Source: Archivesica marissinica (Eukaryota > Mollusca > Bivalvia > Venerida > Vesicomyidae). From it: a stretch of DNA of 64,000 nt. The translations under genes were made by a program, and so were the position numbers. The stretch lies in the NCBI GenBank assembly GCA_014843695.1, contig CM026390.1, positions 58,274,543-58,338,542 on the forward strand, given 5' to 3'. Of the stretch, positions 53,441 through 64,000 are shown in pieces. Every line of letters starts with the position of its first letter. Within the stretch, counting starts at the first letter, position 1. The notes below the pieces were generated by a model. The model saw nothing but the letters and a program-made list of their open reading frames with translations. It was not told the DNA's origin and did no database searches.

Positions 53441-54872
53441 CTGAGCCAAATAAGAAACAATACATGGACATGGTATAAACATATATGTATTTTAATTACT
53501 AAATAAGCAATTCATCTGAAATTTCGTGTACCGAGATTAAAACATATGAGACAATGTTACAAGTTTAAAATTCGATCATACCATCATTATCTGTTACATT
53601 GTGGCGTCATTTGTGACTAAGGGGTCAAGTGGAATATTCACACAATAGTCAATACCGTGTATGACCTCCATTGGCATCTCTCACTGCAATGCAGCGCCGT
53701 CGCATGGAACGAATAAGTGTCAGAATCTCATATTGGTCAATGTTGTTCCACTCCTGACACAGAATATCCCTCAGTTGGTGTAACGTCACCGGCTGACGGA
53801 GTCTTACACGGCTGTCTAAGGTATCCCATAAATGTTCTATCGGAGACAAGTCTGGTGACAATGCTGGCAATTGTGTGTAGTATGGCATCTGGCGTTGTCC
53901 TGTTGGAACAGTGTGACGCGTCGATTGACGTTAAAGGATGGCAAAACAACGGGCGTAATAATTTCGTCACAGTACCGCTGTGCGGTTCAGTTTCCGTCAA
54001 CAATAATCAGTTGTCGAATGTGATGCCGCCCCATACCATAGGGCTACCGCCTCCAAACCGATCCACCTCACATACACACGCATCGGCGTAACGTTCTCCC
54101 TGTAAACGGTAAACTCGAGCCCTGTCACCCGCACGCCGTAAACAGAAACGCGATTCGCCACTAAACATAACGGAATTCCACTGTAAGCGAGTCCAACGTG
54201 CATGCTCACCCATCCACTCACGACGTTCGTTCCGGTGACATCGCGTCAACATAGGCCCGGTCTGTAAGGACGGATTCCACGTTCAGCGAGCCTGCTCCGA
54301 ACTGTTTGAGCACTGATTCTATTGTTGGTCCTCCCAGGAGTAACGATGGCGGTATGAGTAGCGGGCAGGAAGCGGTCACGTAAATGTGACGTCCGAATAA
54401 ATATGACGGTCCTGTTCTGGCGTCGTCACGCGTAGTCGACCAGTATGTGGGCAGTCATCAGTTCATCCACGTGTTCGGTACCGTCCAAGTAGACGTGTGA
54501 TCGTGATCCGGGACACACCGAGGCGATTAGCGACGTCGTTATGACGTAAACCAGCTTCAACCATCCCAATTGCTCGCATTCTCGAATTTTGGTCGAGTCT
54601 GGGCATTTCTTTTGAGGAAAATGCAGATCGTTTTGGTGTTTTTGCTCGAAGTAATTACAATATGAGCACAACAAACTGGTTTGTGGATCTATCCATGTAT
54701 AGCAAATCGTGTTCCTCGAGGAACAAATCGACGTTAGGAAAATATGGATGCATTATTTACCTGTGTATATGGATGAATATCATAGTCATACGTCACTCCG
54801 AACTGAAAAGTCACTTATATGTTTGCATCTTTTTCGTCAAATTGGTTTGGTGTCGTTTCTTTTTTGACTCAG
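53441..54872 (-). mobile_element. Tc1/mariner-type transposon, decayed
   Basis: The ends CTGAGCCAAATAAGAAAC and GTTTCTTTTTTGACTCAG are inverted and flanked by TA (53439-53440, 54873-54874), the Tc1/mariner target. Length about 1.43 kb fits the superfamily. A broken transposase fills the interior. Confidence 0.88.
53649..54606 (-). pseudogene. Tc1-like transposase pseudogene
   Basis: An ATG at 54606 opens a helix-turn-helix N-terminus (MPRLDQNSRMRAIGMVEAGL; GVSRITITRLLGRY) that stops after about 47 codons. Further in, SVMFSGESRF replaces the usual FSDESRF, so the first catalytic Asp (about 54160) is Gly. FGGGSPMVWGGI follows. QQDNARCH (about 53905) carries the second Asp. A frameshift near 53885 leads into LSPDLSPIEHLWDTL with the third acidic region. 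Several stops and shifts make it non-functional. Confidence 0.88.
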
Positions 54873-55106
54873 TATACTTGTGATGTGTGTTGGTGATGCA
54901 AAATATTCGGTCACTTTCCTGTATTACGTCCTTCCTATCATTTATAAATATAGAAATTTGCTTATTTAAATATCCCATGCAAGTTAAATCAAATATCTGC
55001 TATACCTTATGTTATATACCTTATCTAATCTAATTACAGTCTATTACTGTGCTAAATATCTGCTATACCTTATGTTATATACCTTATCTAATCTAATTAC
55101 AGTCTA

Positions 55107-55262
55107 TTACTGTGCTAAAGGCCACCTCCGAATAAAGGCCGCATATGAAAAACCTGTCTCTAAAGACCACCATTTTTGCTCCTGTCGAGCCATTTTCAAT
55201 GCATTTTAACCCTCTATTGAGAGGCCATCTGCCAACAAAGGCCATTTTTTGACTTTCCCGAG
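55107..55262. mobile_element. CAGTC MITE subfamily (GGCCACC), truncated
   Basis: ACTGTGCTAAAGGCCACCTC to TTTTTTGACTTTCCCGAG; the right terminus is missing. A tandem duplicate (ATATCTGCTATACCTTATGT at 54992 and 55057) precedes it. Confidence 0.75.
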
Positions 55263-55356
55263 TATGTGTGGCCATGTACCGGGGAAGATCATCTTTAATT
55301 GTTTTTGATAAAAATGTGGAAGTCGTGAACAGGTGAATAGACTCAATAGTGTCGTG

Positions 55357-55498
55357 GAAGTCAGGATAGCGCAGTGGTAGCGTGTTCGCTTTAGATGCGA
55401 AAGGCCCGGAGTTTGTTTCCATCAGGAATGATGTCTCGAGAGCGATTAATATAATGTTGTAATCAGTTGTTTCGCAATCAAGCTAAAATAAATTTGTA
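55357..55498 (+). mobile_element. SINE family A copy, internally deleted
   Basis: Head AGGATAGCGCAGTGGTAGCG to GGAGTTTG, then directly ATCAGGAATGATGTCTCGAG and the tail. Confidence 0.8.
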
Positions 55499-55534
55499 TT
55501 AAAAAAATTGTTTTTGATATCGTCACAACAATTT

Positions 55535-55735
55535 AATCGCTGACCTGTATTCCACTGTAACCTATCATCACTTATGGTCACGGGTTCGAGCCCCGCTCAG
55601 ACCGTGTCTCATGTATATGAAAAAATTGGCAGTTTCTTACGGAGGTTGGTGCACCAAGTACTGGTTCACCGCTGGAGCCTGCCCAGGAAAGGTGTTATTA
55701 GGTAAACTGCCTGTCACTCAAACATAAATTAAAAA
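55535..55735 (+). mobile_element. SINE family D copy
   Basis: GTCACGGGTTCGAGCCCCGC (B-box side), GTTTCTTACGGAGGTTGGTG and GCTGGAGCCTGCCCAGGAAA. Confidence 0.78.
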
Positions 55736-55835
55736 AACATTAATTAATAATGATTTTTGTATAAACCAACATTTATGCTCTATAAGGTTATAATTATACA
55801 TGTTTATAATAAAATTTATGTTATACAGACAAACC

Positions 55836-56062
55836 TGTCTTAAGAAGCCAGCCAAGGGAGTCATAGAAAGTGGCTGCTTAGCACAGGTGGCTGCTTAATA
55901 GAGGTCAAATATATAATAAAACCAACCATTGGGAATCTTGAAACTGTCTGCTTAATAGAGGTCAAATATATATAATAAAATGACTGATTGGGAATCTGGA
56001 AACTGGCTGCTTAATACAGGTTGGCTGCTTAATGGAGGTGACCACTAACACAGGTTTGACTG
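55836..56062. mobile_element. CAGTC MITE copy
   Basis: TA-flanked; ends CAGACAAACCTGTC and ACACAGGTTTGACTG; the GGGAATCTGGAAACTG segment is partly duplicated. Confidence 0.85.
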
Positions 56063-56181
56063 TACTCCATGATTTACATGTAAATATAGGGAGAAGTTGC
56101 GCAGCTCGGGGAGTTTAGTTTAACCTAATCTCTATCACAAGCTGGGATTGTACAGGTCTGCAGATGTATGCCCAAAATGAT

Positions 56182-56478
56182 CAGGGATCATTCTAGAGGG
56201 CGATGTGGGCGAAATTGTCGCCCTAGGGACCCTGACTTCGCCCTCTGGGGGCCAACTTCTCCCTAATATTTTTGGTTTTTACGATTTTCAAACAAAATTT
56301 TGTCTAGTAAGATACACTGGCCCATTATAAAGCACTCCTTCTATTCAAATGTTGTATTTAATGGTTGTACTGTGCATTTTAACCCTATTTTGCAGAAGTA
56401 TATTAAAGAATACCATTTAAGGAAGTGATCACGCGCTTTCTCACTTCTCCCAAAAATTCTGACCTAGAATGAACCCTG
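56182..56478. mobile_element. CAGGG MITE copy
   Basis: Ends CAGGGATCATTCTAGAGGGC and GACCTAGAATGAACCCTG, flanked by ATGAT on both sides. Confidence 0.87.
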
Positions 56479-56589
56479 ATGATGCAAGTATTTTGATATA
56501 CCGGTACCCGGTACTGTTATTTAATATCCATCTCTTAAGCACTGATGCAAATACTTTGTGATACCAGAGATCATTGCTGAAATACTTCC

Positions 56590-56819
56590 TTAACCCATTC
56601 AACACCAAGGACTGGTCCATGATATTCATAAACCAATAAATGAATCAGAAAATCACATTTGGACAAGTTCATTTATCAAAATGGGTAATTATGTCTAAAA
56701 ATAGTCATATCACTGGGAAAACGTGCAGATCCTGATGAGACGGCTCGTCACGAGCCGGCTCATCTGGATCTACACTTTTTGTAAGCCTATTTAGAGGTAT
56801 GTGGTGTTGAAAGGGTTAA
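56590..56819. mobile_element. TTAA MITE copy
   Basis: TTAACCCATTCAACACC to GTGTTGAAAGGGTTAA, with a small deletion near the left end. Confidence 0.88.
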
Positions 56820-58496
56820 TGAAATATGTGGGTATGCAGGGGGCCACATTGTATCTGTTGTGTGTATTTAGTCCCCTATGATAGAAGTCCACTGCAGTCA
56901 GTAGTGTAGATAAGTTGTAGACAGTTTAACTCAGAAGGGGGGCCAATTGACTCCCTGTTGCTGATTGTGAAAGATTATCATGTTAAGATTATCTCGTAAA
57001 GTATTTTTCATATATGCAAACTATTTCAATAATTCTGTTTACCAATAGAAGTTCTAAAATAACATGACTACTCTTGCATCACTATGAGTGACAGTTACTC
57101 TATCATAGTTAATAAGTAAATTGCTATTTATTTTCTAATTCGCTGTGCTTAAACGAAAATAAATCATTTATCACCTATAAAGAGTTGTGGAACTTGGGTA
57201 TCTATAGCATAGAAAAGATAACAACACCGACTTAGGATATGGGTCTTCGCATTGCTTCCAATATCGTCATTGTATTTAACAGCATTCAATCGATACAAAA
57301 TAAATATATGCAATTTTTATAACTTAGATCAGAAGTACCCCCATATGATGCTTTAAAGTGTACATCTCGATTGAGAAAGCAACATAAATACTAAACTGTA
57401 GTGCCGGCTGCCCCAACCCACTCCTCTAGTTATATAATATACTATAATCTCCTCATCTTTTTCTTTATTTCTTTTTTGTGGAGGAGGAGGAGGAGGTAGA
57501 AAGAAACCATGCAACTTTCCAGTGTGAAAAGGCCTTCTTTGCCGCCCCGTGTCTTTCCCAACGATTAGCACAACGATAAAAGCCATCATATATTACAGGC
57601 AAACTGATGAAACATTATGCCAATAAGAATCAAGTAGATTCAATTTGATTGGAATGGTCCAGCTTCTTTATAAGATATCACGATGCTAATCACAGTTGAA
57701 TCACGATCTATCCGGAATCTTAATTATATACACAGTTCACTGTCAAAGTATAATTCGCTATCCATCGAAATCAGTATCAATAAAATTGAATCGACAAATT
57801 TAAGTAATCATTTTCACTCAATTGAGCACACGACAAATACACTGTCTGATTCACTCTTTCCAACGTAAAGCGAGAACTAGAATTTAAATAAATGTCTGTA
57901 ATCTGTATTGGAGTAGTCCCTGAGCCAAGTACAAAGTCTGTCCCTGAGTCAAGTACATAGTCTGTACATAAGCAACCTTGTACATCTTCAACCTGTGGAA
58001 TACACTGTCATTACAATTAGACAAATCTTAATCTTGAAGAATAAGAACAACATGAAGTTTTCCCAAAGGTATATTCGGTAACTTTAAAATAGTCCATAAT
58101 ATTATCTTCATTGAATACTAGTATTCAAAATGATAAAACCAATGGCATAACTTGTTGTTCTTATTCCATTGAATACCACAATTTCAACAATCGGACAGAA
58201 GTCTATCATGGGGATCTACTTCGGTCGAAATGACTACTACAGTGTAGGGTTGTGTGGGTGGGCAATGAGCACCTTTATATTACAATGCGAAGCCCTCAAG
58301 TGGAGAAATCTACCCGTGTTTTCAATATATATTATACACGATCAATGTGCACGACATTATCGTGCGAACCAACTACTGATAAACTGCAATAATACGGACA
58401 ACACTTAACCAATAATAAATATATTTAATTTATAAGAACAGATGTGCTAGCCACCAGCAGTAAATGTATGTTAATGGTTGGTTTAAGGTCACACTG
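56820..58496. other. Intergenic stretch, no gene recognised
   Basis: Contains a GGAGGAGGAGG run near 57480 and a short duplicate (GAGCCAAGTACAAAGTCTGT / GAGTCAAGTACATAGTCTGT, 57921-57970). Short frames around 57353-57589 and 58169-58408 have no recognisable domain. Confidence 0.5.
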
Positions 58497-58743
58497 TTAA
58501 CCCATTCAACACCAAGTAACTGACATGGACTGGTCCATGATATTTTTAGACCAATAAATTAATAACAAAATTACATTTGGATCAGTTCATTTATCAAAAT
58601 GGGTAAAAAAAAAATTTCTAAAAATAGTTATATTACTTGAAAAAAGTGCAGATCCTGATGAGACGGCTCGTCACGAGCCGGCTCATCTGGATCTACACTT
58701 TTTTGTAAGCCAATTTAGAGGTCTGTGGTGTTGAAAGGGTTAA
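58497..58743. mobile_element. TTAA MITE, diverged copy
   Basis: Ends intact; an A run replaces TTATG in the interior and the central hairpin is preserved. Confidence 0.87.
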
Positions 58744-59024
58744 AGGAACACGTTTAACATCTGTTTGCACATTGACCATTGATTCTACAAAATGTGTACA
58801 TGTATACTAATTGGCAGAACTTTTGCACAGGTTTTCAACCCCCATAGTTTTTTTACCATAACCCATGAATAAATATTTTTATTGTGTTACGATTGTATAT
58901 GTAAATGATATTCCTCATTTATTGGTTTGGGGAAAACCGACGTCACGATCAGATTAACACATGTTACGAAATAAGTAGTTGATCTTTCAATAAAACAAAT
59001 GATTACCCGGGCAAAACATTTGTC

Positions 59025-59695
59025 CTTAAAGCGACATTACATCGCAAAAAGCAAATCAAATGCATTTGTTCACGTATAAATGCATTGCTACTACAAATTC
59101 TTCCGAATACATTCGAACACTAACATTGAATCAATAAACAGTATATTTGTGATTTACAAGCTTTCAAAATTGAAAGTAGGATTTCATATACAGGGATCAT
59201 ACTAGAGGGTGATGTGGGCGAAATAATCGCCCTAGGGACCGTGACTTCTCCCTAAAAAATTAAAATATATATATTTTTTTGTTTTTTACGATTTTCAAAC
59301 AAAATTGTTGTCTAGTAAGATACTCTGCATTATAAAGCACTCCTTCTATTCAAATGTTGTATTTAATGGTTGTACTGTGCATTTTAACCCTATTTTGCAG
59401 CAGTATATTAAAGAATCACGCGCTTTCTCACTTCTCCCAAAAATTCTGACCTAGAATGAACCATGCATATAACGATCATCCACGCTCCTGAATTGATGTG
59501 TGTTTGTCAACTGAGTCAATACTAAACGTGAGATAATGTCGTTTGAAGATAATTTAACTAAGACTAGCCTACAAATAAATATGCATAGGCACACATTTGA
59601 GATATAGCGGTAAATCTCTACCATAAATCTCGTGTTATTCAGGATACACGAGTTGCATTACGCATGAATGTCGACCCTATATACATTATTTTGTT
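59025..59695. mobile_element. 'TTAAAGC' family element with nested CAGGG MITE
   Basis: TTAAAGCGACATTACATCGC onward matches 6929-7140 closely, is split at 59191-59465, and resumes with GTTATTCAGGATACACGAG up to TACATTATTTTGTT, where the next transposon begins. Confidence 0.72.
59191..59465. mobile_element. CAGGG MITE nested in 'TTAAAGC' element
   Basis: Flanked by CATATA on both sides; interior shortened. The uninterrupted sequence at 7080 (TTTCATATAATG) shows the empty site. Confidence 0.87.
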
Positions 59696-60015
59696 TCTGA
59701 AAATGGCTCTAGATAAAGTGCTAGGGGCAAATCGTAGTACAATTGGTAAACGAGCGGTTTTATTATAATTTGGGTATGCCAAATTCGATGCAGGTGTTTA
59801 CCAAGCCGAAATATGTGTCCTTGACCTTCAAAAGGTCAATTCAAAATGGTGACCATTGTTTACATATATTTTAATAGCAAAAAAAGTGCTGTACTTACTA
59901 TATCTTGTTCACATTGGTACAAATATGTAGTTGTTCAATAATTTAGTTACCACATATATTGTGTGATCTTTTAAGTTTGTAATTTCAATCTCAAAGGTCA
60001 AGGCCAACAGCGAAA

Positions 60016-63000
60016 TTGAAGGTAAATGATGACAATTGCAATAATCTTGAAGTTAACCGCAGTACAGTACTGAGTGTAGCTCAAGATCTAGTGTATGGTG
60101 TGAGTGGGGGTAAGAAATGGACTCCAAAACACATCGGCCTGGGAAGTAAATTGCATCAGGCAACTCGCTCGAAACACCTGGTGCAATTATTTCATAATGC
60201 AGGTCACTGCCTGAGCTACAATCAGGTTTTACAGGTTGATATGACACTTGATCATGATACTGGTGCTGTGATCCCTACTAACCTTACAAGAAACCAGTTC
60301 ATTCACTACACAGCTGACACTATAGACATTCTTGATGAGACGCTCGATGGTAAGAACACATTTCATGCCACTCAGTTGGCATCCTGGCAACGTGGAGAGT
60401 TGAATGATATAACACTTCACACCCTAGATACATCATCAGCTCATGTAATGAATGTTCCTAATATCCTACCGGAACTACATCCAATGAGAATAAACAAACC
60501 TTTGAGCCTGTTTTGACGACACCTGCTCACCATTCGTGGTTTGATACATCAACAGAAGATGAGGAGTCAAGAAAGCAAAAGTAACCGATCTAGCTTTCTA
60601 TGTTCAGCATCAGGCGCTGGGTGGGAAATGTTCAATCAGTCAATTTCGTCAAATGACTCGGAGCAGACAACAGTTGGATATTTACCGATCATTCTAGCCC
60701 CAGCCCATGAACTTGATGGTAATCCAGGGATCGCAGGTTCGATCCCCCGTCTGACCCTAATAAAATTAACAGTCTTTCAGATGGGACGTTAAACCGAGGT
60801 CTCGTGTCGGTGCTTTACACCGTGTACGTAAAAGAACCAGAGGAGACTGTGGAATGTGTCTCTGTCTGTATCATTGCACCATCCTCCAAAATCTAAAATG
60901 ACTATATCTTCAGGAGGCGTTGCTCATATGGGAAGCCGGTAGCGACGATAAATAAATGTAAAACACACACTTGAACACGGTTGTGAAAAGATGTATGTCT
61001 ATATCATCACATTGTGGACAAAAGTACACTGTCATTACAGTTGATCAGGCACTTTACTGTAGGCTCATGGAATTGAAGTGGACAGTTCCCGAAAACCAGT
61101 ATAAACTTATCCCACGCCTTGGAGGACTTCATATATATCCATGATTTTTCTGAAAGTCATTGGTGACCATATGGATGGCTCTGGTTTAGCAGACGTTTGG
61201 GTAGAGAGTGGATTGCTAGCTCCGCGACAAGTGGAACTTGCACTAGCAGGGAAGGCATACAACAAGGGCATGCAGGCTCATAAGCTGATGGTACAAGCAT
61301 TGTGGCGTTTTTTAATATGTCGATCAACAATATCATGAACAGATATTACAATTAGAGAAAGCACACCATTCAGTTGATTGAACTTCTAACAACCAATCCA
61401 TTTCAGAGAGTAATGAGAGACTACATCCAAACAGAATCCAGAAAAGTCAACATTGCCTTTTGGTGGACATACATGGAGTTAGTGTCAATCCGTCTGATGT
61501 TTAAACGAGCATTACATGACATTATGGGACTTGTATCTAACATCATTCATTCATTATGATGTTGCCATACTTCATGAAATACGATCACCTGAATTATGCT
61601 AGATGTGGTCCAGTTTACCTAGCAGAAATGCACTAGCTCCCTGAATCTATCAAAAGTGAATTCGTGATGGGCAACTTTGTTGTAAAATGTTCCCCTACAT
61701 GTTTCAATCAGGTTAATCCAGATCCAGCTCAGGAATGGTTAAACGGCACAGGCAAACGAGGAACGAGGTGGTGGAATAGTAGGCATTACACAATTGTCTC
61801 TCCACACAGCTCTCTCCAGATGGACACTATCGTACAACTTGAGGTCTCACATATGCAATGTATACCCTATTCTCAGGTAACATACATCTTCCCGAGAGTG
61901 GAACGACATTCCAGAGATTCTCCCGACTCAAACAAAGAATCATTGCAGAACATAGCCACTAAAGATTTGGCAACCGCTGAAATTCAAAGTTCACTTATTT
62001 GGAGTAAAAGAATATGGACAGAAAGAAGTTACTAAATTTGTAGCAGAGCGATTAGCTGTCAATAAGGGGAATTTAATTCCAGAAGTTGGGATCCATGCTT
62101 CGCTATGAAAACAGAATGCTGCAACATTTGCGAACCTATATTCTTTCAAGAAACCTGGCAAAGATAAAGACAAACAGACGATCTTGAAGGTAGACAGGAG
62201 TGTTCTTCACCGAATGATCACAGCATATGAAGCAGGCCGACAGGTTGACCTACGTTCCATCATGATGCATGAATTGATGCCAGTACCTGTATCCTTAGCT
62301 GAAATGAATGGCTCTCTTCGTACTGGAAACAATTCTATCTTGGGGGAAGTGCTCACAGAAGGCATCCTGTGTCCTGAAACTATTGATTTACAAGGTCCAG
62401 CAGCTTGTCTAATCATCAGGGAAACCAGTCGATGCCAATACATTTGGAGATATTGCGGACACATTTGTAAAGTGTGTCATACAAATGGGGGCCAGATATG
62501 AGCGTATTGATATAGTATTTGAATGATACATGGAATTCTCCATCAAAGCCAGTACAAGTACTCGACACTCCAAGACTACTCAACCCATCAGACATCTTAT
62601 TGAAGCCCGAGGTGTCCCTCTTCCTAAGAATAGGAATAATTTTATGGCTCTACCTGAGAATAAAGCAGACTTGGCAAGGTTTTTGTCAGAAGAGCTTATA
62701 TCACAGGCGCCACATGGAAAGGATATTATTGCTTCTGGAGGGTTCTCTGATGAAATGGAAGCAATGTCGTCATTAGGAACAACAGTAACTACGCTGAACC
62801 ATAGTGAGTTCCTCAAGAAACACGAACGTTCTTCTACTCCTAGTTTCACACTTCCAGCAGATTCAGTGTCAACACTTATGGCTCATGACAGGTACAGATA
62901 AGAAAAGAAGATACATTCCAATAAAAGATGTAGGAGACAAGTTGTCCGAAGATGTTGTAACAGCATTGCTGAAATTTCACGCTTTGACTGCATGTGATAC

Positions 63001-63528
63001 GACATCATACATCTCCAACCATACCAAACCGTCAACATGGAACGTATTTATGCAGCATGGTGCCATGCAAAATGACTTAGGATTGGGGAACTCAATGAAC
63101 ACATTATGGTGGCCGCAGAGGCATTTATGTGCAGGCTGTACAACATACAACAAACTGATTGCATTAACGAAGCGCGTGTTTTACAGTTCTCCAAGAATGT
63201 AAAACCAGAAGCAATATGTCCAACACAAGATGCGCTGCGCTTCCATCGAATGAGGGTACATTATCAAAGCATGATATGGCGAGAAGCTCAGTGCAGTGTG
63301 TCAGTTCTACCGGATCCCGTGATTATGGGATGGAAACAGACGGAACATGGTCTTCAGTCCATTCTGATATCATTAAGTCCCATTCCAGCCAGCTGCACAG
63401 AGATGATATATTGTTCATGTAAGCAGCAGTGCAGAACCTTTCTTTGTAAATGCCGGAAAGCAAACATGAACTGTACTTCGATGTGTGTTTGTAAACAGAG
63501 TGAAGATCCATGTATGAACATTTTGTAA
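60016..63528 (+). pseudogene. Decayed transposon-encoded protein with CXC-type cysteine cluster
   Basis: Collinear fragments in shifting frames: 60016-60516 (KKWTPKHIGLGSKLHQATRS; FHATQLASWQRG), 60541-60716, then after the nested SINE 60985-61338 (VITVDQALYCRLMELKW; LADVWVESGLLAPRQVELAL), 61374-61559, 61664-62035 (MGNFVVKCSPTCFNQVNPDP), 62184-62501, 62530-62901 (ASGGFSDEMEAMSS), 62804-63202 (ALLKFHALTACDTTSYISNH) and 63106-63528. The last ends CSCKQQCRTFLCKCRKANMN then CTSMCVCKQ, a Cys pattern like the CXC (tesmin/TSO1) domain. I recognise the layout from many uncharacterised predicted proteins of molluscs, cnidarians and echinoderms. The loop S-x-D-T-D-V expected before LLLLVSHF reads NTNV here, so an acidic site is lost. 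Stops and frameshifts make this copy dead. Confidence 0.75.
60717..60967 (+). mobile_element. SINE family B copy nested in transposon ORF
   Basis: From GGTAATCCAGGGATCGCAGG to GGTAGCGACGATAAATAAAT; it separates two collinear parts of the ORF. Confidence 0.86.
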
Positions 63529-64000
63529 TGGCCGACAACGCATACATAGAGACTGCATATAACAGCACATACAAGGTACACATAGTATGCTTTAGAGTTG
63601 ACATACATTTAAATGTGTTGAATAATACATTAGAGTAACCTACTAGTAAAGGATAGCAAGAAATGTGAACTTTGGGCATGTATGTTCTACCGAGAACGGT
63701 ACATACAGATTTAACTATATATTGGCCATTTTTATCGCTAATATCAGTGTTAACCTTGACCGTAAACCATATGAGGGGCAACATGTTTATGTCTATATGC
63801 TGCATAGTATTGATTACAGTAAGTTAGATGTATTGCAAGTAATTATACACCCAAATACACATAGATATTAGGTTACAGTAATTATTTTTGTGGTTATTAA
63901 GTATTTTAATGGTCGCCATTTTGAATTGACATTTTCAAGGTCAAGGGCACATATTTCAGCTTGGTAAACACCTGCATCGCATTCAGCATACCCAAATCAT

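Larger units (their letters stand above)
59696..64000 (+). mobile_element. Large TIR transposon with CXC/XPG-like ORF (right end outside window)
   Basis: The left arm around 59770-59870 (TTTGGGTATGCC, then GATGCAGGTGTTTACCAAGC, then GTCAATTCAAAATGG) is inverted at 63895-64000 (CCATTTTGAATTGAC, GGTAAACACCTGCATCGC, CATACCCAAATC). The arms are at least about 100 bp. The left arm seems to start near 59696, where homology to another repeat stops, so the right end should lie roughly 70 bp past the window. Total length would be about 4.4 kb. A SINE B is nested at 60717-60967. The interior carries one long decayed ORF. Superfamily not assigned. Confidence 0.78.

Noticed and set aside
57353..57589. 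SGSH first exon (hydrophobic start MMAFIVVLIVG)
   Set aside because: It does not lead into the Asp-Asp motif or have a fitting phase-1 donor; the exon at 49594-49663 fits exactly.
58169..58408. Possible small gene of 79 residues
   Set aside because: No domain, no splice or initiation context and no codon pattern to support it.

Overview
The window is eukaryotic, intron-rich animal DNA. GT-AG introns, dense tRNA-derived SINEs and miniature inverted-repeat elements, and two recognisable metazoan genes point to a mollusc, most likely a bivalve. That placement is inferred from repeat style and gene divergence; the species cannot be named. Almost nothing outside the exons below is protein-coding, and most long open frames are shadows of tandem repeats.

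Gene 1 (positions 1-25414, + strand) is LRRC45, the centrosome-linker protein with N-terminal leucine-rich repeats and a long C-terminal coiled coil. Fourteen exons can be chained with consistent splice phases. About the first 95-100 residues lie upstream of the window. Gene 2 (49663-32077, - strand) is SGSH (N-sulfoglucosamine sulfohydrolase, lysosomal heparan-sulfate sulfatase). It is complete in seven exons (513 codons plus stop), including a short signal-peptide exon. The genes are convergent, with about 6.7 kb between their stop codons.

The introns and the intergenic stretch are packed with tandem arrays, the largest a 38-bp array of about 6.4 kb in SGSH intron 3. The most striking pattern is that at least six arrays contain, or start exactly at, an exon edge of the host gene (splice acceptor, splice donor or internal exon sequence). 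Several others are amplified from the end of a dispersed element.

Mobile DNA includes several tRNA-headed SINE families, a TA-flanked MITE family (termini CAGTCAAACCTG), a TTAA-flanked piggyBac-like MITE family, a CAGGG-ended MITE family, two foldback elements built of inverted sub-repeat arrays, and a decayed Tc1/mariner copy (53441-54872). The right end (about 59.7-64 kb) is a large transposon with long inverted repeats. Its broken ORF resembles a family of uncharacterised invertebrate proteins, with a possible PIN/XPG-like nuclease core and a C-terminal CXC-type cysteine cluster. This is the best candidate for a poorly described system.
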